This document shows positions 18,852-26,729 of a stretch of DNA of 64,000 nucleotides, in pieces. Location of the stretch: assembly GCA_019339365.1 (NCBI GenBank), contig CP079859.1, forward strand, positions 2,666,001-2,730,000, written 5' to 3'. The notes under the pieces were generated by a model. It was not told where the DNA came from. It worked only from the letters and a program-made list of their open reading frames with translations, and did no database searches. The position numbers and the translations under genes were made by a program. Origin of the DNA: Vibrio neptunius. GTDB taxonomy: Bacteria > Pseudomonadota > Gammaproteobacteria > Enterobacterales > Vibrionaceae. Each line of letters begins with the position of its first letter. Within the stretch, counting starts at the first letter, position 1.

Positions 18852-19118
18852 ATGTTCGTAGTTATCTTTGGTCGCCCAGCTTGCCCATATTGTGTGCGCG
18901 CAAAAGAGCATGCCGAAACACTAAAAGCAAAACGTGACGACTTCAACTACCGCTACGTTGATATCCACGCGGAAGGTATCTCAAAAGCTGACCTCGAAAA
19001 AACAGTAGGTAAACCAGTTGAAACTGTTCCTCAAATCTTCGTAGATCAAGAGCACATCGGTGGCTGTGATGACTTCGAAGCGTACGCCAAAGAGCATCTG
19101 GGTCTTTTCGACGAGTAA
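18852..19118 (+). CDS. grxA: Glutaredoxin 1
   Basis: 88 residues from MFVVIFGRPACPYC. This start is favoured over one six codons upstream because AAGGAG lies about eight bases before it. Active-site cysteines C11 and C14 form the CPYC motif; TVPQIFVDQEHIGG is the glutathione-binding cis-Pro and GG region. Glutaredoxin 1 is a cytosolic thiol reductant for ribonucleotide reductase and other disulfides, using glutathione. It is monocistronic and ends at a strong terminator. Confidence 0.96.
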   Translation: MFVVIFGRPACPYCVRAKEHAETLKAKRDDFNYRYVDIHAEGISKADLEKTVGKPVETVPQIFVDQEHIGGCDDFEAYAKEHLGLFDE

Positions 19119-19131
19119 TCGTTCCGAATTG

Positions 19132-19164
19132 AAAAAAAGCCGCTGTTATAAGCGGCTTTTTTTT
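19132..19164 (+). terminator. Terminator of grxA
   Basis: AGCCGCT (19138-19144) and AGCGGCT (19151-19157) form a stem, flanked by A7 before and T8 after. Confidence 0.88.
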
Positions 19165-19307
19165 GCTTTAAATTAAATCAATATTGTAATTTCTTAGCCT
19201 AAGTCAGCGAATAGTAAATTATCATATTTTTCACTTATCATTTTTCTATATTCAGATACAATTCGTACACTTAACTTATCCTCTGGCACTGACATAAGAG
19301 CTGCCCC

Positions 19308-20990
19308 GTGAACATCGACGTTGTAAATTTGCTTGAGCAAAACCCCATCCTCCTCATTTTTGTAGTTCTCGCTATTGGCTTAGCTATCGGAAAAATTCGT
19401 TTTGGAAATCTCCAGCTTGGCAACTCAATAGGCGTTTTACTTACCTCTCTAATCATGGGACACCTTGGCTTTACGTTTAATGCCGATGCTTTAACCATTG
19501 GGTTTATGCTCTTCATTTACTGTGTTGGTATCGAGGCAGGGCCAAACTTCTTCGGTATTTTCTTCAGAGATGGTAAACACTACTTCATCCTAAGCATGGT
19601 GGTGCTTGCAACCGCTGTATGTATCACTTATTTCGCTAGCCACAGCATGGGATTAGATTTTGGCTTGTCGGCAGGGATGATGGCAGGAGCCCTAACAGCA
19701 ACCCCAGTATTAGTAGGCGCGCAAGATGCTCTCAACTCCGGCTTAGCCACCACTCCACGTGGTATGGATTTTTCACAGGTTATTGAAAACTTGTCCGTTG
19801 GCTACGCTATGGCGTATCTGATTGGCTTGATTAGTATGATCACATTCGCCAAGCTGCTACCAAAACTTCAAAAGCAAAACCTATCCGATTCCGCTCAGCA
19901 AATTGCTCAGGAGCGTGGGTTAGGTAGTACCGGGCAGCGAAAGGTCTATTTGCCAATCATTCGAGCTTATCGCGTTGGTCAAGAATTGATCGATTGGATT
20001 GATGGCAAGAACCTACGGGAGCTTGGCATCTATCGACAGACTGGCTGCTATATCGAGCGTATTCGTCGAAACGGCATACTTGCCCACCCAGATGGAGATG
20101 CTATTCTCCAACAAGGTGATGAAATTGCACTGGTTGGTTTCCCCGATAGCCATGCGCGACTAGACCCTAGTTTTAGGAACGGCAAAGAAGTTTTCGATCG
20201 CAATCTTTTAGATTTACGGATTATCGAAGAAGAAATCGTCGTGAAAAGTGACTCTATTGCAGGCAAACGCCTGTCAGATCTGAACTTATCCGAATATGGT
20301 TGTTTTCTTAACCGAGTAGTACGCGCGCAGATAGAAATGCCGATGGATCTAGACATCGTTCTAGCTAAAGGCGATGTACTGCAGGTCAGTGGAGAAAAGA
20401 GTCGCGTTCACGGCTTAGCTGAAAAAATCGGTTTCATCTCCATTCACAGTCAGATGGCAGACCTACTGGCTTTCTGCAGCTTTTTCATCCTTGGCATTAT
20501 GTTTGGCCTTATCACCATGACCTTTGGACAAGTTTCGTTTGGCTTAGGTAACGCGGTTGGCCTTCTACTATCTGGTATCACGCTAGGCTTCTTACGAGCT
20601 AATCACCCTACGTTCGGCTATGTTCCTCAGGGCGCACTAAATATGGTTAAAGATCTCGGGTTGATGTTCTTTATGGTCGGGATTGGCTTAAGTGCTGGCG
20701 GTAAGATGTTTGAACACTTAGCACAGGTCGGCCCACAGGTTATTGGTCTGTCATTCCTTGTGAGCGTGGTTCCTGTCGCCCTTGCTTACCTTGTAGGTGC
20801 TTATATTTTAAAAATGAACCGAGCACTACTATTCGGTGCCATTATCGGTGCTCGAACTTGTGCCCCAGCGATGGATATCGTTAACGACTATGCCAAGTCG
20901 ACCATTCCGGCGCTGGGCTATGCGGGCACTTACGCTATCGCGAATATTCTGATGACACTTGCGGGAACCGTGTTGATTATCCTCAGTTAA
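19308..20990 (+). CDS. ybjL: YbjL-family putative transporter (AspT/YidE type)
   Basis: 560 residues, GTG start, close in length and sequence to Escherichia coli YbjL (561). Two hydrophobic halves of about five helices each (about 10-175 and 385-560) flank two soluble TrkA-C (RCK-C) domains (about 200-375; [45 protein letters not shown]). The repeat typical of this superfamily, [12 protein letters not shown], is present near the end. Members such as AspT exchange aspartate and alanine, but the YbjL substrate is unknown. It is monocistronic between terminators; the ribosome site (AAGAG) is weak. Confidence 0.93.
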   Translation: MNIDVVNLLEQNPILLIFVVLAIGLAIGKIRFGNLQLGNSIGVLLTSLIMGHLGFTFNADALTIGFMLFIYCVGIEAGPNFFGIFFRDGKHYFILSMVVLATAVCITYFASHSMGLDFGLSAGMMAGALTATPVLVGAQDALNSGLATTPRGMDFSQVIENLSVGYAMAYLIGLISMITFAKLLPKLQKQNLSDSAQQIAQERGLGSTGQRKVYLPIIRAYRVGQELIDWIDGKNLRELGIYRQTGCYIERIRRNGILAHPDGDAILQQGDEIALVGFPDSHARLDPSFRNGKEVFDRNLLDLRIIEEEIVVKSDSIAGKRLSDLNLSEYGCFLNRVVRAQIEMPMDLDIVLAKGDVLQVSGEKSRVHGLAEKIGFISIHSQMADLLAFCSFFILGIMFGLITMTFGQVSFGLGNAVGLLLSGITLGFLRANHPTFGYVPQGALNMVKDLGLMFFMVGIGLSAGGKMFEHLAQVGPQVIGLSFLVSVVPVALAYLVGAYILKMNRALLFGAIIGARTCAPAMDIVNDYAKSTIPALGYAGTYAIANILMTLAGTVLIILS

Positions 20991-21005
20991 CGGATACCTA
21001 GACAC

Positions 21006-21034
21006 AAAAAAGGCTTCCAATTGGAAGCCTTTTT
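21006..21034. terminator. Bidirectional terminator ybjL / ABC operon
   Basis: AAAAAGGCTTCC, AATT and GGAAGCCTTTTT lie between the convergent ybjL gene and the ABC transporter operon. Confidence 0.88.
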
Positions 21035-21050
21035 AGATTTTGAAACTCGA

Positions 21051-21728
21051 TCAGCTAAGCGGTCTCAAGTACGCGAGGAATCGCTTCTCGGCTAACTTGA
21101 AGCACCAGAGAATCATAAACGTCAGTGCCATGTAGAACAGACCTGCTGTGAGGAAAGATTCGAACGGAGCGTAATAACGAGAGTTTACCAAGCGAGCTGC
21201 CCCCGTAAGGTCAACAATCGTAACAATACCTGCAACGGCACTACCGTGAAGCATAAAAATGACTTCATTACTGTACGCTGGTAATGCACGACGTAGTGCA
21301 CTCGGCAAAATGATACGGCGATAGGTCATAAACGTACCCATACCATAGGCTTTAGCGGCTTCGACCTCGCCTTTTGGTAAACCGTTTATCGCACCTCGGA
21401 TAATTTCTGCTGTATACGCTGAGGTGTTAAGCACAAATGCCACAAGCGCACAGAACCATGCGTTCTCCCACAAAGTATCCTTCACTGGGAAAAACTGATC
21501 CATACCATAGTAAATTAGGTAAAGCTGAACCAGTAATGGTGTGCCACGGAAAAAGTAGATAAATGCCCAACTCGGACCATTTATAAAGTAATTAGTACTA
21601 TTACGCGCTACCCCTAAAGGGATTGCGACACACAAGCCAATGATCAGAGCTAAGCCCACCAGCCATACCGTCCTCCAGAGCCCATCAAGATAAATCGGTA
21701 AACTTTCGATAATCAGTGAAAAGTCCAT
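21051..21728 (-). CDS. Basic amino-acid ABC transporter permease (HisM/AotM-like)
   Basis: 225 residues, last gene of a four-gene operon. Five or so transmembrane helices and the EAA loop (EVEAAKAYGMGTFMTYRRIILPSAL read in part) mark an inner-membrane importer permease of the polar amino-acid type. Segments such as FRGTPLLVQLYLIYYG and SNEVIFMLHGSA resemble HisM/AotM more than ArtM. It follows the first permease by three bases, with AGGTAAG just upstream. The pair should form the transmembrane heterodimer for the binding protein and ATPase encoded upstream. Confidence 0.9.
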   Translation of the reverse strand: MDFSLIIESLPIYLDGLWRTVWLVGLALIIGLCVAIPLGVARNSTNYFINGPSWAFIYFFRGTPLLVQLYLIYYGMDQFFPVKDTLWENAWFCALVAFVLNTSAYTAEIIRGAINGLPKGEVEAAKAYGMGTFMTYRRIILPSALRRALPAYSNEVIFMLHGSAVAGIVTIVDLTGAARLVNSRYYAPFESFLTAGLFYMALTFMILWCFKLAEKRFLAYLRPLS

Positions 21729-21731
21729 TTC

Positions 21732-22472
21732 TTACCTCGCATGAATACTAAATTTACGTTCGACTAGCTTGAGTAAACCTGTTGAAACGCTGGTGAAGAA
21801 AAGGAAAATGATCGCTACAGCCATGTAGAAAGTGAATGGCATTTTTGTTGAGCCTGCAGCGAGAGAGCTCATACGCACCATATCTTCCAAACCAATAATG
21901 GAAACTAATGCAGTCGTCTTAAGCAGCACCAACCAGTTGTTACCAAAACCAGGCAGTGCATGGCGAATCATCTGCGGCAATAATATACGTCGGAATGCCA
22001 ACACTGGGCTCATACCGTATGCTTTGGCCGCCTCCAGTTCACCTTTATCTACCGCCATAATTGCGCCACGGAACGTTTCCGCCATATAGGCACCGAAAAT
22101 AAAGCCAATGGTCAAAACACCTGCAATGAATGGGCTCACATCAATGTAATCTGGTAGATAAGACGTCCACTCATGATTTGGGTCACTTGAAGCAAACCAC
22201 TCATTCAATGATTCATTAATGGCGTACAAGCTGTTGTTAAGAAGAATTTGTCCGCCGAAGAAAATCAGCATCATTAAAACTAAATCGGGAATACCACGGA
22301 TCACTGTGGTGTAAAGGGTTGCAATTGCGCGTGCCCAGCGGTATGGCGCCATTTTTGCCAATGCGCCCAGCATGCCTAAAACCATCGCAAGCAGCAGTGA
22401 AAGTAGCGCTACTTCTATGGTCACTATGGCCCCTTTAAATATAGAGGCTTCGTATCCTTGTAAATCCAGCAT
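21732..22472 (-). CDS. Basic amino-acid ABC transporter permease (HisQ/AotQ-like)
   Basis: 246 residues from MLDLQGYEASIF. This start has AGGA eight bases upstream; an in-frame start nine codons earlier (22499) has none. It has transmembrane helices, a proline-glycine rich RGIPDLVLMMLIFFGG segment and an EAA loop (ELEAAKAYGMSP...). It pairs with the next gene's product. A stem-loop lies between it and the binding-protein gene, which can lower permease expression relative to the binding protein. Confidence 0.9.
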   Translation of the reverse strand: MLDLQGYEASIFKGAIVTIEVALLSLLLAMVLGMLGALAKMAPYRWARAIATLYTTVIRGIPDLVLMMLIFFGGQILLNNSLYAINESLNEWFASSDPNHEWTSYLPDYIDVSPFIAGVLTIGFIFGAYMAETFRGAIMAVDKGELEAAKAYGMSPVLAFRRILLPQMIRHALPGFGNNWLVLLKTTALVSIIGLEDMVRMSSLAAGSTKMPFTFYMAVAIIFLFFTSVSTGLLKLVERKFSIHAR

Positions 22473-22546
22473 AGGTGAGTTCCTGATCCCTAGACTCAAA
22501 GCTTGCTTACTGACTCAATAGCAATCAACAAGCCATAGATATAATT

Positions 22547-22585
22547 CGACCGCTGGCGACTTCTAGGAACTAGAACCAGCGGTCG
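22547..22585 (-). promoter_or_regulatory. Intercistronic stem-loop after the binding-protein gene
   Basis: CGACCGCTGG (22547-22556) pairs with CCAGCGGTCG (22576-22585), with a second inner stem TTCTA/TAGAA. It sits between the binding-protein gene and the permeases. There is no strong T tract on the minus strand. Such hairpins commonly stabilise the upstream mRNA or partially terminate. Confidence 0.6.
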
Positions 22586-22596
22586 CTTTCTGATAC

Positions 22597-23367
22597 TTAC
22601 TGACCGTAAACGTCGTAGTTGAAGTACTGAGCAGCAATCTCTTGGTAAACACCTTTCTCACGTAGAGATAGGATGGCAGCGTCTAGCTTCTTCGTCAGAT
22701 CTTTGTCTTGCTTACGTACTGCGATACCAAAGCCTTCACCGAACCATTTTGGATCCGTTAGTGACGGGCCAACAAATTCGTAAGCTTCACCACCGGCTTT
22801 ATTGAGTACGCCTTCTTCCAGTGCAGATGCATCACCAAGAACAGCGGCAACACGACCGTTTGCTAGATCAAGATACGCCTCGTCGAAAGAACCGTAACGT
22901 ACGATCTCAACTTTGTCACCGTAGTTATCAGTTAAGTACTTATCGTGAGTGGTTGCACGTTGAACCGCGATTTTTTTACCATCTAGGTTGTCAAAATCTA
23001 GACCTGCGCCTTTTTTCGCGATGAATTTGTTAGGGATCAGAGCGTATTTGCCCGTGAAATCCACTTTCTTCTTGCGCTCTTCAGTAATAGACATTGCTGC
23101 AATAATGGCATCATACTTACGCGCCAGTAGAGAAGGGATAATGCCATCCCAGTCTTGTGCAACAATCTTACACTTAACCTGCATTTCCTTACATAGAGCA
23201 TTGGCCATGTCTACGTCGAAGCCTTTAAGAGAACCATCCGCTTCAGTCCAGCTAAATGGAGGATATGCACCTTCAATACCAAAGCGAACTGTCTTCCAAT
23301 CTTTCGCTTGAGCTACACCTGTTGCTGCTGTAGCAGCTAAAGTTGCAACTAGTAACCACTTTTTCAT
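22597..23367 (-). CDS. Basic amino-acid ABC transporter periplasmic binding protein
   Basis: 256 residues from MKKWLLVATLAATAATGVAQA, a clear signal peptide; the ATG six bases earlier is too close to AGGAG to be the start. It belongs to the SBP_bac_3 family and resembles the lysine/arginine/ornithine and AotJ binding proteins: GIEGAYPPFSWTEADGSLKG, GFDVDMANALC with a Cys pair spaced as in ArgT (C..KEMQVKC), and DWDGIIPSLLARKYDAIIA. The ligand (arginine, ornithine, lysine or histidine) cannot be fixed from sequence alone. It is the second gene of the operon. Confidence 0.9.
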   Translation of the reverse strand: MKKWLLVATLAATAATGVAQAKDWKTVRFGIEGAYPPFSWTEADGSLKGFDVDMANALCKEMQVKCKIVAQDWDGIIPSLLARKYDAIIAAMSITEERKKKVDFTGKYALIPNKFIAKKGAGLDFDNLDGKKIAVQRATTHDKYLTDNYGDKVEIVRYGSFDEAYLDLANGRVAAVLGDASALEEGVLNKAGGEAYEFVGPSLTDPKWFGEGFGIAVRKQDKDLTKKLDAAILSLREKGVYQEIAAQYFNYDVYGQ

Positions 23368-23437
23368 TTCCATACTCCTGTGATTGTGATTTTTATCTTA
23401 TAAATTGTGTCTGTCTTTAACTCGTTTAAGTGCAAGC

Positions 23438-24208
23438 TTAATAAATAGAAGAGATGAACTGCTGCAGACGTTCTGAGTCCGGGTTAGTGAAGAGCTTAGC
23501 AGGGTCTCCCTGCTCTTCCACTAGACCTTGGTGCAAGAACATGACGTGGTTAGAAACATCGCGTGCAAACGCCATTTCATGCGTTACAACTAGCATAGTT
23601 CGACCTTCTTCAGCCAGATCTCGCATTACACCTAACACTTCACCGACCAACTCAGGATCAAGTGCTGAGGTAGGTTCATCGAATAGCATAACTTCGGGAT
23701 CGACAGCCAATGCACGCGCAATCGCTGCACGTTGTTGCTGTCCACCAGATAAGTGTCCTGGGTAGTAATCTTTACGCTCATAAAGTCCTACTTTCTTGAG
23801 CAACAATTCAGCGTTTTCCAAAGCCTGAGCTTTTGGTACGCCTAGCACATGCACGGGGGCTTCTATGACATTTTCAAGTACCGTCATATGTGACCAGAGG
23901 TTGAAACCTTGGAATACCATAGCAAGTCTGGAACGGATACGCTGTACTTGTCTTTCGTTGGCAGGAACGGCCTCACCAAGGCGATTGTTTTTCATTTGGA
24001 TCAACTCACCATTAACCCAAATTTCACCTTCAGTCGGTGTTTCAAGAAGGTTGATACATCTTAGGAAGGTACTTTTACCTGAACCTGATGAACCAATAAT
24101 GGAGATAACATCACCTTTGTGTGCCTCAAGCGAGATACCTTTAAGGACTTCATTTTGTCCGAATGTTTTGTGCAGTTCCTTAATGTCCAGCGCCGGTACA
24201 TCATTCAT
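23438..24208 (-). CDS. Basic amino-acid ABC transporter ATP-binding protein (HisP/AotP-like)
   Basis: 256 residues, close to HisP (258). It has Walker [10 protein letters not shown], signature LSGGQQQR, Walker B VMLFDEPTSALDPE and the switch His in VVTHEM. NLWSHMTVLENVIEAP is characteristic of the HisP/AotP group. It is the first gene of the operon and supplies energy to the two permeases. The order ATPase, binding protein, permease, permease is the same as artPIQM, but the sequence is nearer to the His/Aot subgroup, so no Escherichia coli symbol is given. Confidence 0.92.
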   Translation of the reverse strand: MNDVPALDIKELHKTFGQNEVLKGISLEAHKGDVISIIGSSGSGKSTFLRCINLLETPTEGEIWVNGELIQMKNNRLGEAVPANERQVQRIRSRLAMVFQGFNLWSHMTVLENVIEAPVHVLGVPKAQALENAELLLKKVGLYERKDYYPGHLSGGQQQRAAIARALAVDPEVMLFDEPTSALDPELVGEVLGVMRDLAEEGRTMLVVTHEMAFARDVSNHVMFLHQGLVEEQGDPAKLFTNPDSERLQQFISSIY

Positions 24209-24371
24209 GCGCTAATACTCCCTGTTTTTATTATAATTGCCGACTTAACAAACGGCTTTATCGCCGGCGAATTGCTGGGTTCCACCCACATTTTGCTACA
24301 AACTAGCACTCCCCAGACTAACATGCAACAAATTATTAACCTTCAATTTAAGGATATATAGCCACTTTATA

Positions 24372-24385
24372 TGATTAAACATTCA
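24372..24385. promoter_or_regulatory. Candidate ArgR box
   Basis: TGATTAAACATTCA matches the core TGAATWWWWATTCA with one mismatch in the left half and a C at the last spacer position. It lies about 165 bp before the ABC ATPase gene. A second box at the usual spacing was not found, so support is weak. Confidence 0.35.
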
Positions 24386-24640
24386 TTTTATAGAGTAATT
24401 CGCTCCATAATGCGCATAAATCATTTTAACAAACATATTATCTACCGATGTGGCAATTTAACATTTTTATAAAAACCAGATCTATCTCAACAATTCTCTC
24501 AATAGTGTCCATTCGAGCTCGCTTGTCCCTCCAAACAAAAGTTATAAAACTCACAATGTGAAAATAATTTTCACTTTATATTTCAACGACTCGCTTATAC
24601 GGCCTTAGCTACGTAGTTTTCTTTCACATTCTTTCATAAA

Positions 24641-24654
24641 GTGATCTAAATCAA
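24641..24654. promoter_or_regulatory. Candidate FNR-type site
   Basis: GTGATCTAAATCAA matches TTGAT-N4-ATCAA with one mismatch. It lies about 230 bp before the DUF3360 start and about 430 bp before the ABC ATPase start. The nearby pflB locus makes oxygen control plausible; this is inference. Confidence 0.4.
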
Positions 24655-24724
24655 TCACTCCTTAAGGGGGCGCGTTACACTCGCGTCAAAGATAAAAGCC
24701 TCAATAAGCAAATTTTTGTCTTTT

Positions 24725-24770
24725 CTATCGTCTATGCTTAAGCACGTGAAAGACGCTCTACAGACGATAG
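24725..24770 (+). repeat. Inverted repeat in the DUF3360 leader
   Basis: CTATCGTCT (24725-24733) and AGACGATAG (24762-24770) are exact complements separated by 28 bases. As RNA they would form a hairpin just before the putative leader peptide. Confidence 0.5.
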
Positions 24771-24783
24771 CTCAAGGACCCAA

Positions 24784-24831
24784 ATGCAGGACGCTGAGTC
24801 AGGTTTTTATAAGATCGCCAAACCACAATAA
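24784..24831 (+). CDS. Possible 15-residue leader peptide
   Basis: ATG at 24784 opens 15 codons (MQDAESGFYKIAKPQ) and stops at 24829-24831. CAAGGAC lies about six bases before the ATG, a good ribosome site. The frame sits between an inverted repeat and the DUF3360 gene. It has no run of one amino acid as in classical attenuators. It may be chance; only the ribosome site and position favour it. Confidence 0.3.
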   Translation: MQDAESGFYKIAKPQ

Positions 24832-24882
24832 CTAACGGCGACTCTTCGAAGAATCATTAACTTTTAGAATTATGAGGAATCT

Positions 24883-26430
24883 ATGTCAGACGCAGTCAAT
24901 AAGTCGCACTCTGATTCGGATATCGAAAACAAGAGCTATCGTGAGCTGCACCGTCCAGCTTCCGAATTTGAGAGCCGTTCAGATTATCTAGATCATGAAC
25001 TTCAGATCATGAAGCCTCGTCGCTTCGGTTTAAACTTACCCGGTCGTGACTTCCGTTTCGAGCTCGAAGACTTAGTACCCGCACTAGCTGGGACTATCGG
25101 CATTATCGCAATGTACTCAGCGGTAATGATGTCTTGGGCTGAGGGCCTGACCGCAGCTTGGGATCACATCAACCTAGGCAAAGACTTCGCCATTGAGGTG
25201 GCACGAGTAGAAATGCTCATCCCAGCCCTTCTGTTCTGTGTATTGGCATCTGGTTTTATCAACCCGAAAGCAAACCTCGCAGGTAACCACGGGCCAATGA
25301 TCCCTCTTATCGGCACCATCGCATTAGCTGGCGCACACCCTCTTGCCTTGGCTATCCTGATCGGTGTTTTCGGTCTACTGCTCAGCTTCCTGAAAGGTGG
25401 GTCCAAGTTAGTTAACCTCACATCACAAGGTACTGCAGGTGGATTGCTGATATTCTTAGGCCTCACCGGTACGATGAGTCAGATAAACTCGATCCAAGCT
25501 TGGGCTGTAGGTCTTCAATCAGACACAATTGCTGCGGGCAGCATGGGTTATGTAGGCCTGATTGTCTTGGCCGTCACCATTGCGCTTTATGCGTTCTTGG
25601 CAAAAGTGAATAAACGTTGGCTTGCTATTCCCGTCTGTGCATTTACAGGCTTAGCGATTGCACTCGTGCTTGGGGCTGGCTTCGACATTAAGTTCGTTAC
25701 AGAAACAGGCTTACCGAACCTGAACCCAGTTTACTGGTGGGGCAGTACTGAAGAAGGCTGGATGCTTGGGCTACCAAACATGGAGCACTTTATTGCATCA
25801 CTACCTTTCGCCATTCTCGCTGTCGCCATGTGGTCACCTGATTTCTTAGGTCATCGTATCTTCCAAGAACTAAACTATCCTAAGAAGACGGAAAAAGTAC
25901 TGATGGACGTGGATGACACCATGACCATGTGTTCTGTTCGTCAGATGGTGGGTACTGCCGTGGGTGGCGGTAATATTACCTCATCATGGGGCACTTACAT
26001 GATCCCGGCAGCAATTGCGAAGCGCCCTATCCCTGGCGGTGCAATCCTTCTTGGCCTGTTAGTGATGATCATAGCAATTCTTGGCTTCCCGATGGACATC
26101 GCAGTCTGGCCACCCGTGATGCGTGTAGCATTGCTTGTTGGTGTATCGCTGCCTCTACTTGAAGCCGGCATGCAGATGGTGAAAGACTCGAAAGATTCCC
26201 AAGCCGCTGGCATTTGTATCTTTGGTTCCGCTGTCGTTAACCCCGTACTTGCTTGGGCCTTAACTATGCTGCTGGATAATAATGGCTTGATTGGTGATAA
26301 AGAACGCGCTGCTCGCTTGTCTTTCGTCGATAAAATCATCATTCCAGTTGGCGTATTGGTTATTTGTCTGATTGCCATGTTGGCAGTCGGTATGCTTGAA
26401 GGTCAATACGGCATTAAAGCCTGGCTGTAG
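24883..26430 (+). CDS. DUF3360 family membrane protein, putative transporter
   Basis: 515 residues. A hydrophilic N-terminal stretch of about 60 residues is followed by about twelve transmembrane segments. Typical family segments include NPKANLAGNHGPMIPLIGTI, LTSQGTAGGLLIFLGLTG and MVGTAVGGGNITSSWGTYMI. The overall pattern is like sulfate-permease or xanthine-type carriers, but no substrate is known. DUF3360 proteins are found mainly in vibrios. It sits next to pflB on the same strand, separated by a terminator and 299 bp, the same neighbour as in V. cholerae as I recall. ATGAGGAATCT precedes the ATG. Confidence 0.82.
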   Translation: MSDAVNKSHSDSDIENKSYRELHRPASEFESRSDYLDHELQIMKPRRFGLNLPGRDFRFELEDLVPALAGTIGIIAMYSAVMMSWAEGLTAAWDHINLGKDFAIEVARVEMLIPALLFCVLASGFINPKANLAGNHGPMIPLIGTIALAGAHPLALAILIGVFGLLLSFLKGGSKLVNLTSQGTAGGLLIFLGLTGTMSQINSIQAWAVGLQSDTIAAGSMGYVGLIVLAVTIALYAFLAKVNKRWLAIPVCAFTGLAIALVLGAGFDIKFVTETGLPNLNPVYWWGSTEEGWMLGLPNMEHFIASLPFAILAVAMWSPDFLGHRIFQELNYPKKTEKVLMDVDDTMTMCSVRQMVGTAVGGGNITSSWGTYMIPAAIAKRPIPGGAILLGLLVMIIAILGFPMDIAVWPPVMRVALLVGVSLPLLEAGMQMVKDSKDSQAAGICIFGSAVVNPVLAWALTMLLDNNGLIGDKERAARLSFVDKIIIPVGVLVICLIAMLAVGMLEGQYGIKAWL

Positions 26431-26446
26431 AAATTAAAATAATTTG

Positions 26447-26475
26447 TGGGTGGCAAGCTATGTCACCCTCTTTTT
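26447..26475 (+). terminator. Terminator of the DUF3360 gene
   Basis: GGGTG (26448-26452) and CACCC (26464-26468) form a short stem followed by TCTTTTT. Confidence 0.55.
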
Positions 26476-26500
26476 ATCAACTTTATTGAGGATTTATTGA

Positions 26501-26594
26501 TTTAGTTTAAGGTTTGCAACTTTTTTTTAGTTTAACCTTGAAACCAAGTTAATAACAAATCATCAAAAACTTAGTGGCAATATTTATAGTTTAA
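26501..26594 (+). repeat. Three TAGTTTAA repeats upstream of pflB
   Basis: TAGTTTAA occurs at 26503-26510, 26528-26535 and 26587-26594; the first two extend to TTTAGTTTAA and lie 25 bp apart. They lie within the 299-bp gap before pflB and could be regulator sites. An ArcA-like AGTTAATAAC lies at 26547-26556. Confidence 0.4.
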
Positions 26595-26729
26595 AACACG
26601 CTCAGAAATCGATTTTAGAGACTATACATATTGTTATTCATTAAGAGTGTACCGCTCCTGAAAAGGAACACTAACGAGCTCAATAGTTAGAAAGGTACGT
26701 GTTTTTTCTACTAAAAAGGTAGGTATGTC

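Larger units (their letters stand above)
24209..24882. other. Long intergenic region between ABC operon and DUF3360 gene
   Basis: 674 bp carrying divergent promoters. It contains a possible ArgR box, an FNR-like half-perfect palindrome, a 9-bp inverted repeat and a short leader-type reading frame with a ribosome site, each listed separately. The length points to a long 5' leader for the DUF3360 gene. Confidence 0.6.

Noticed and set aside
21051..24208. Naming the ABC operon artPIQM
   Set aside because: Order agrees, but ATPase and permeases look closer to HisP/AotP and HisM/AotM, so no symbol was given.
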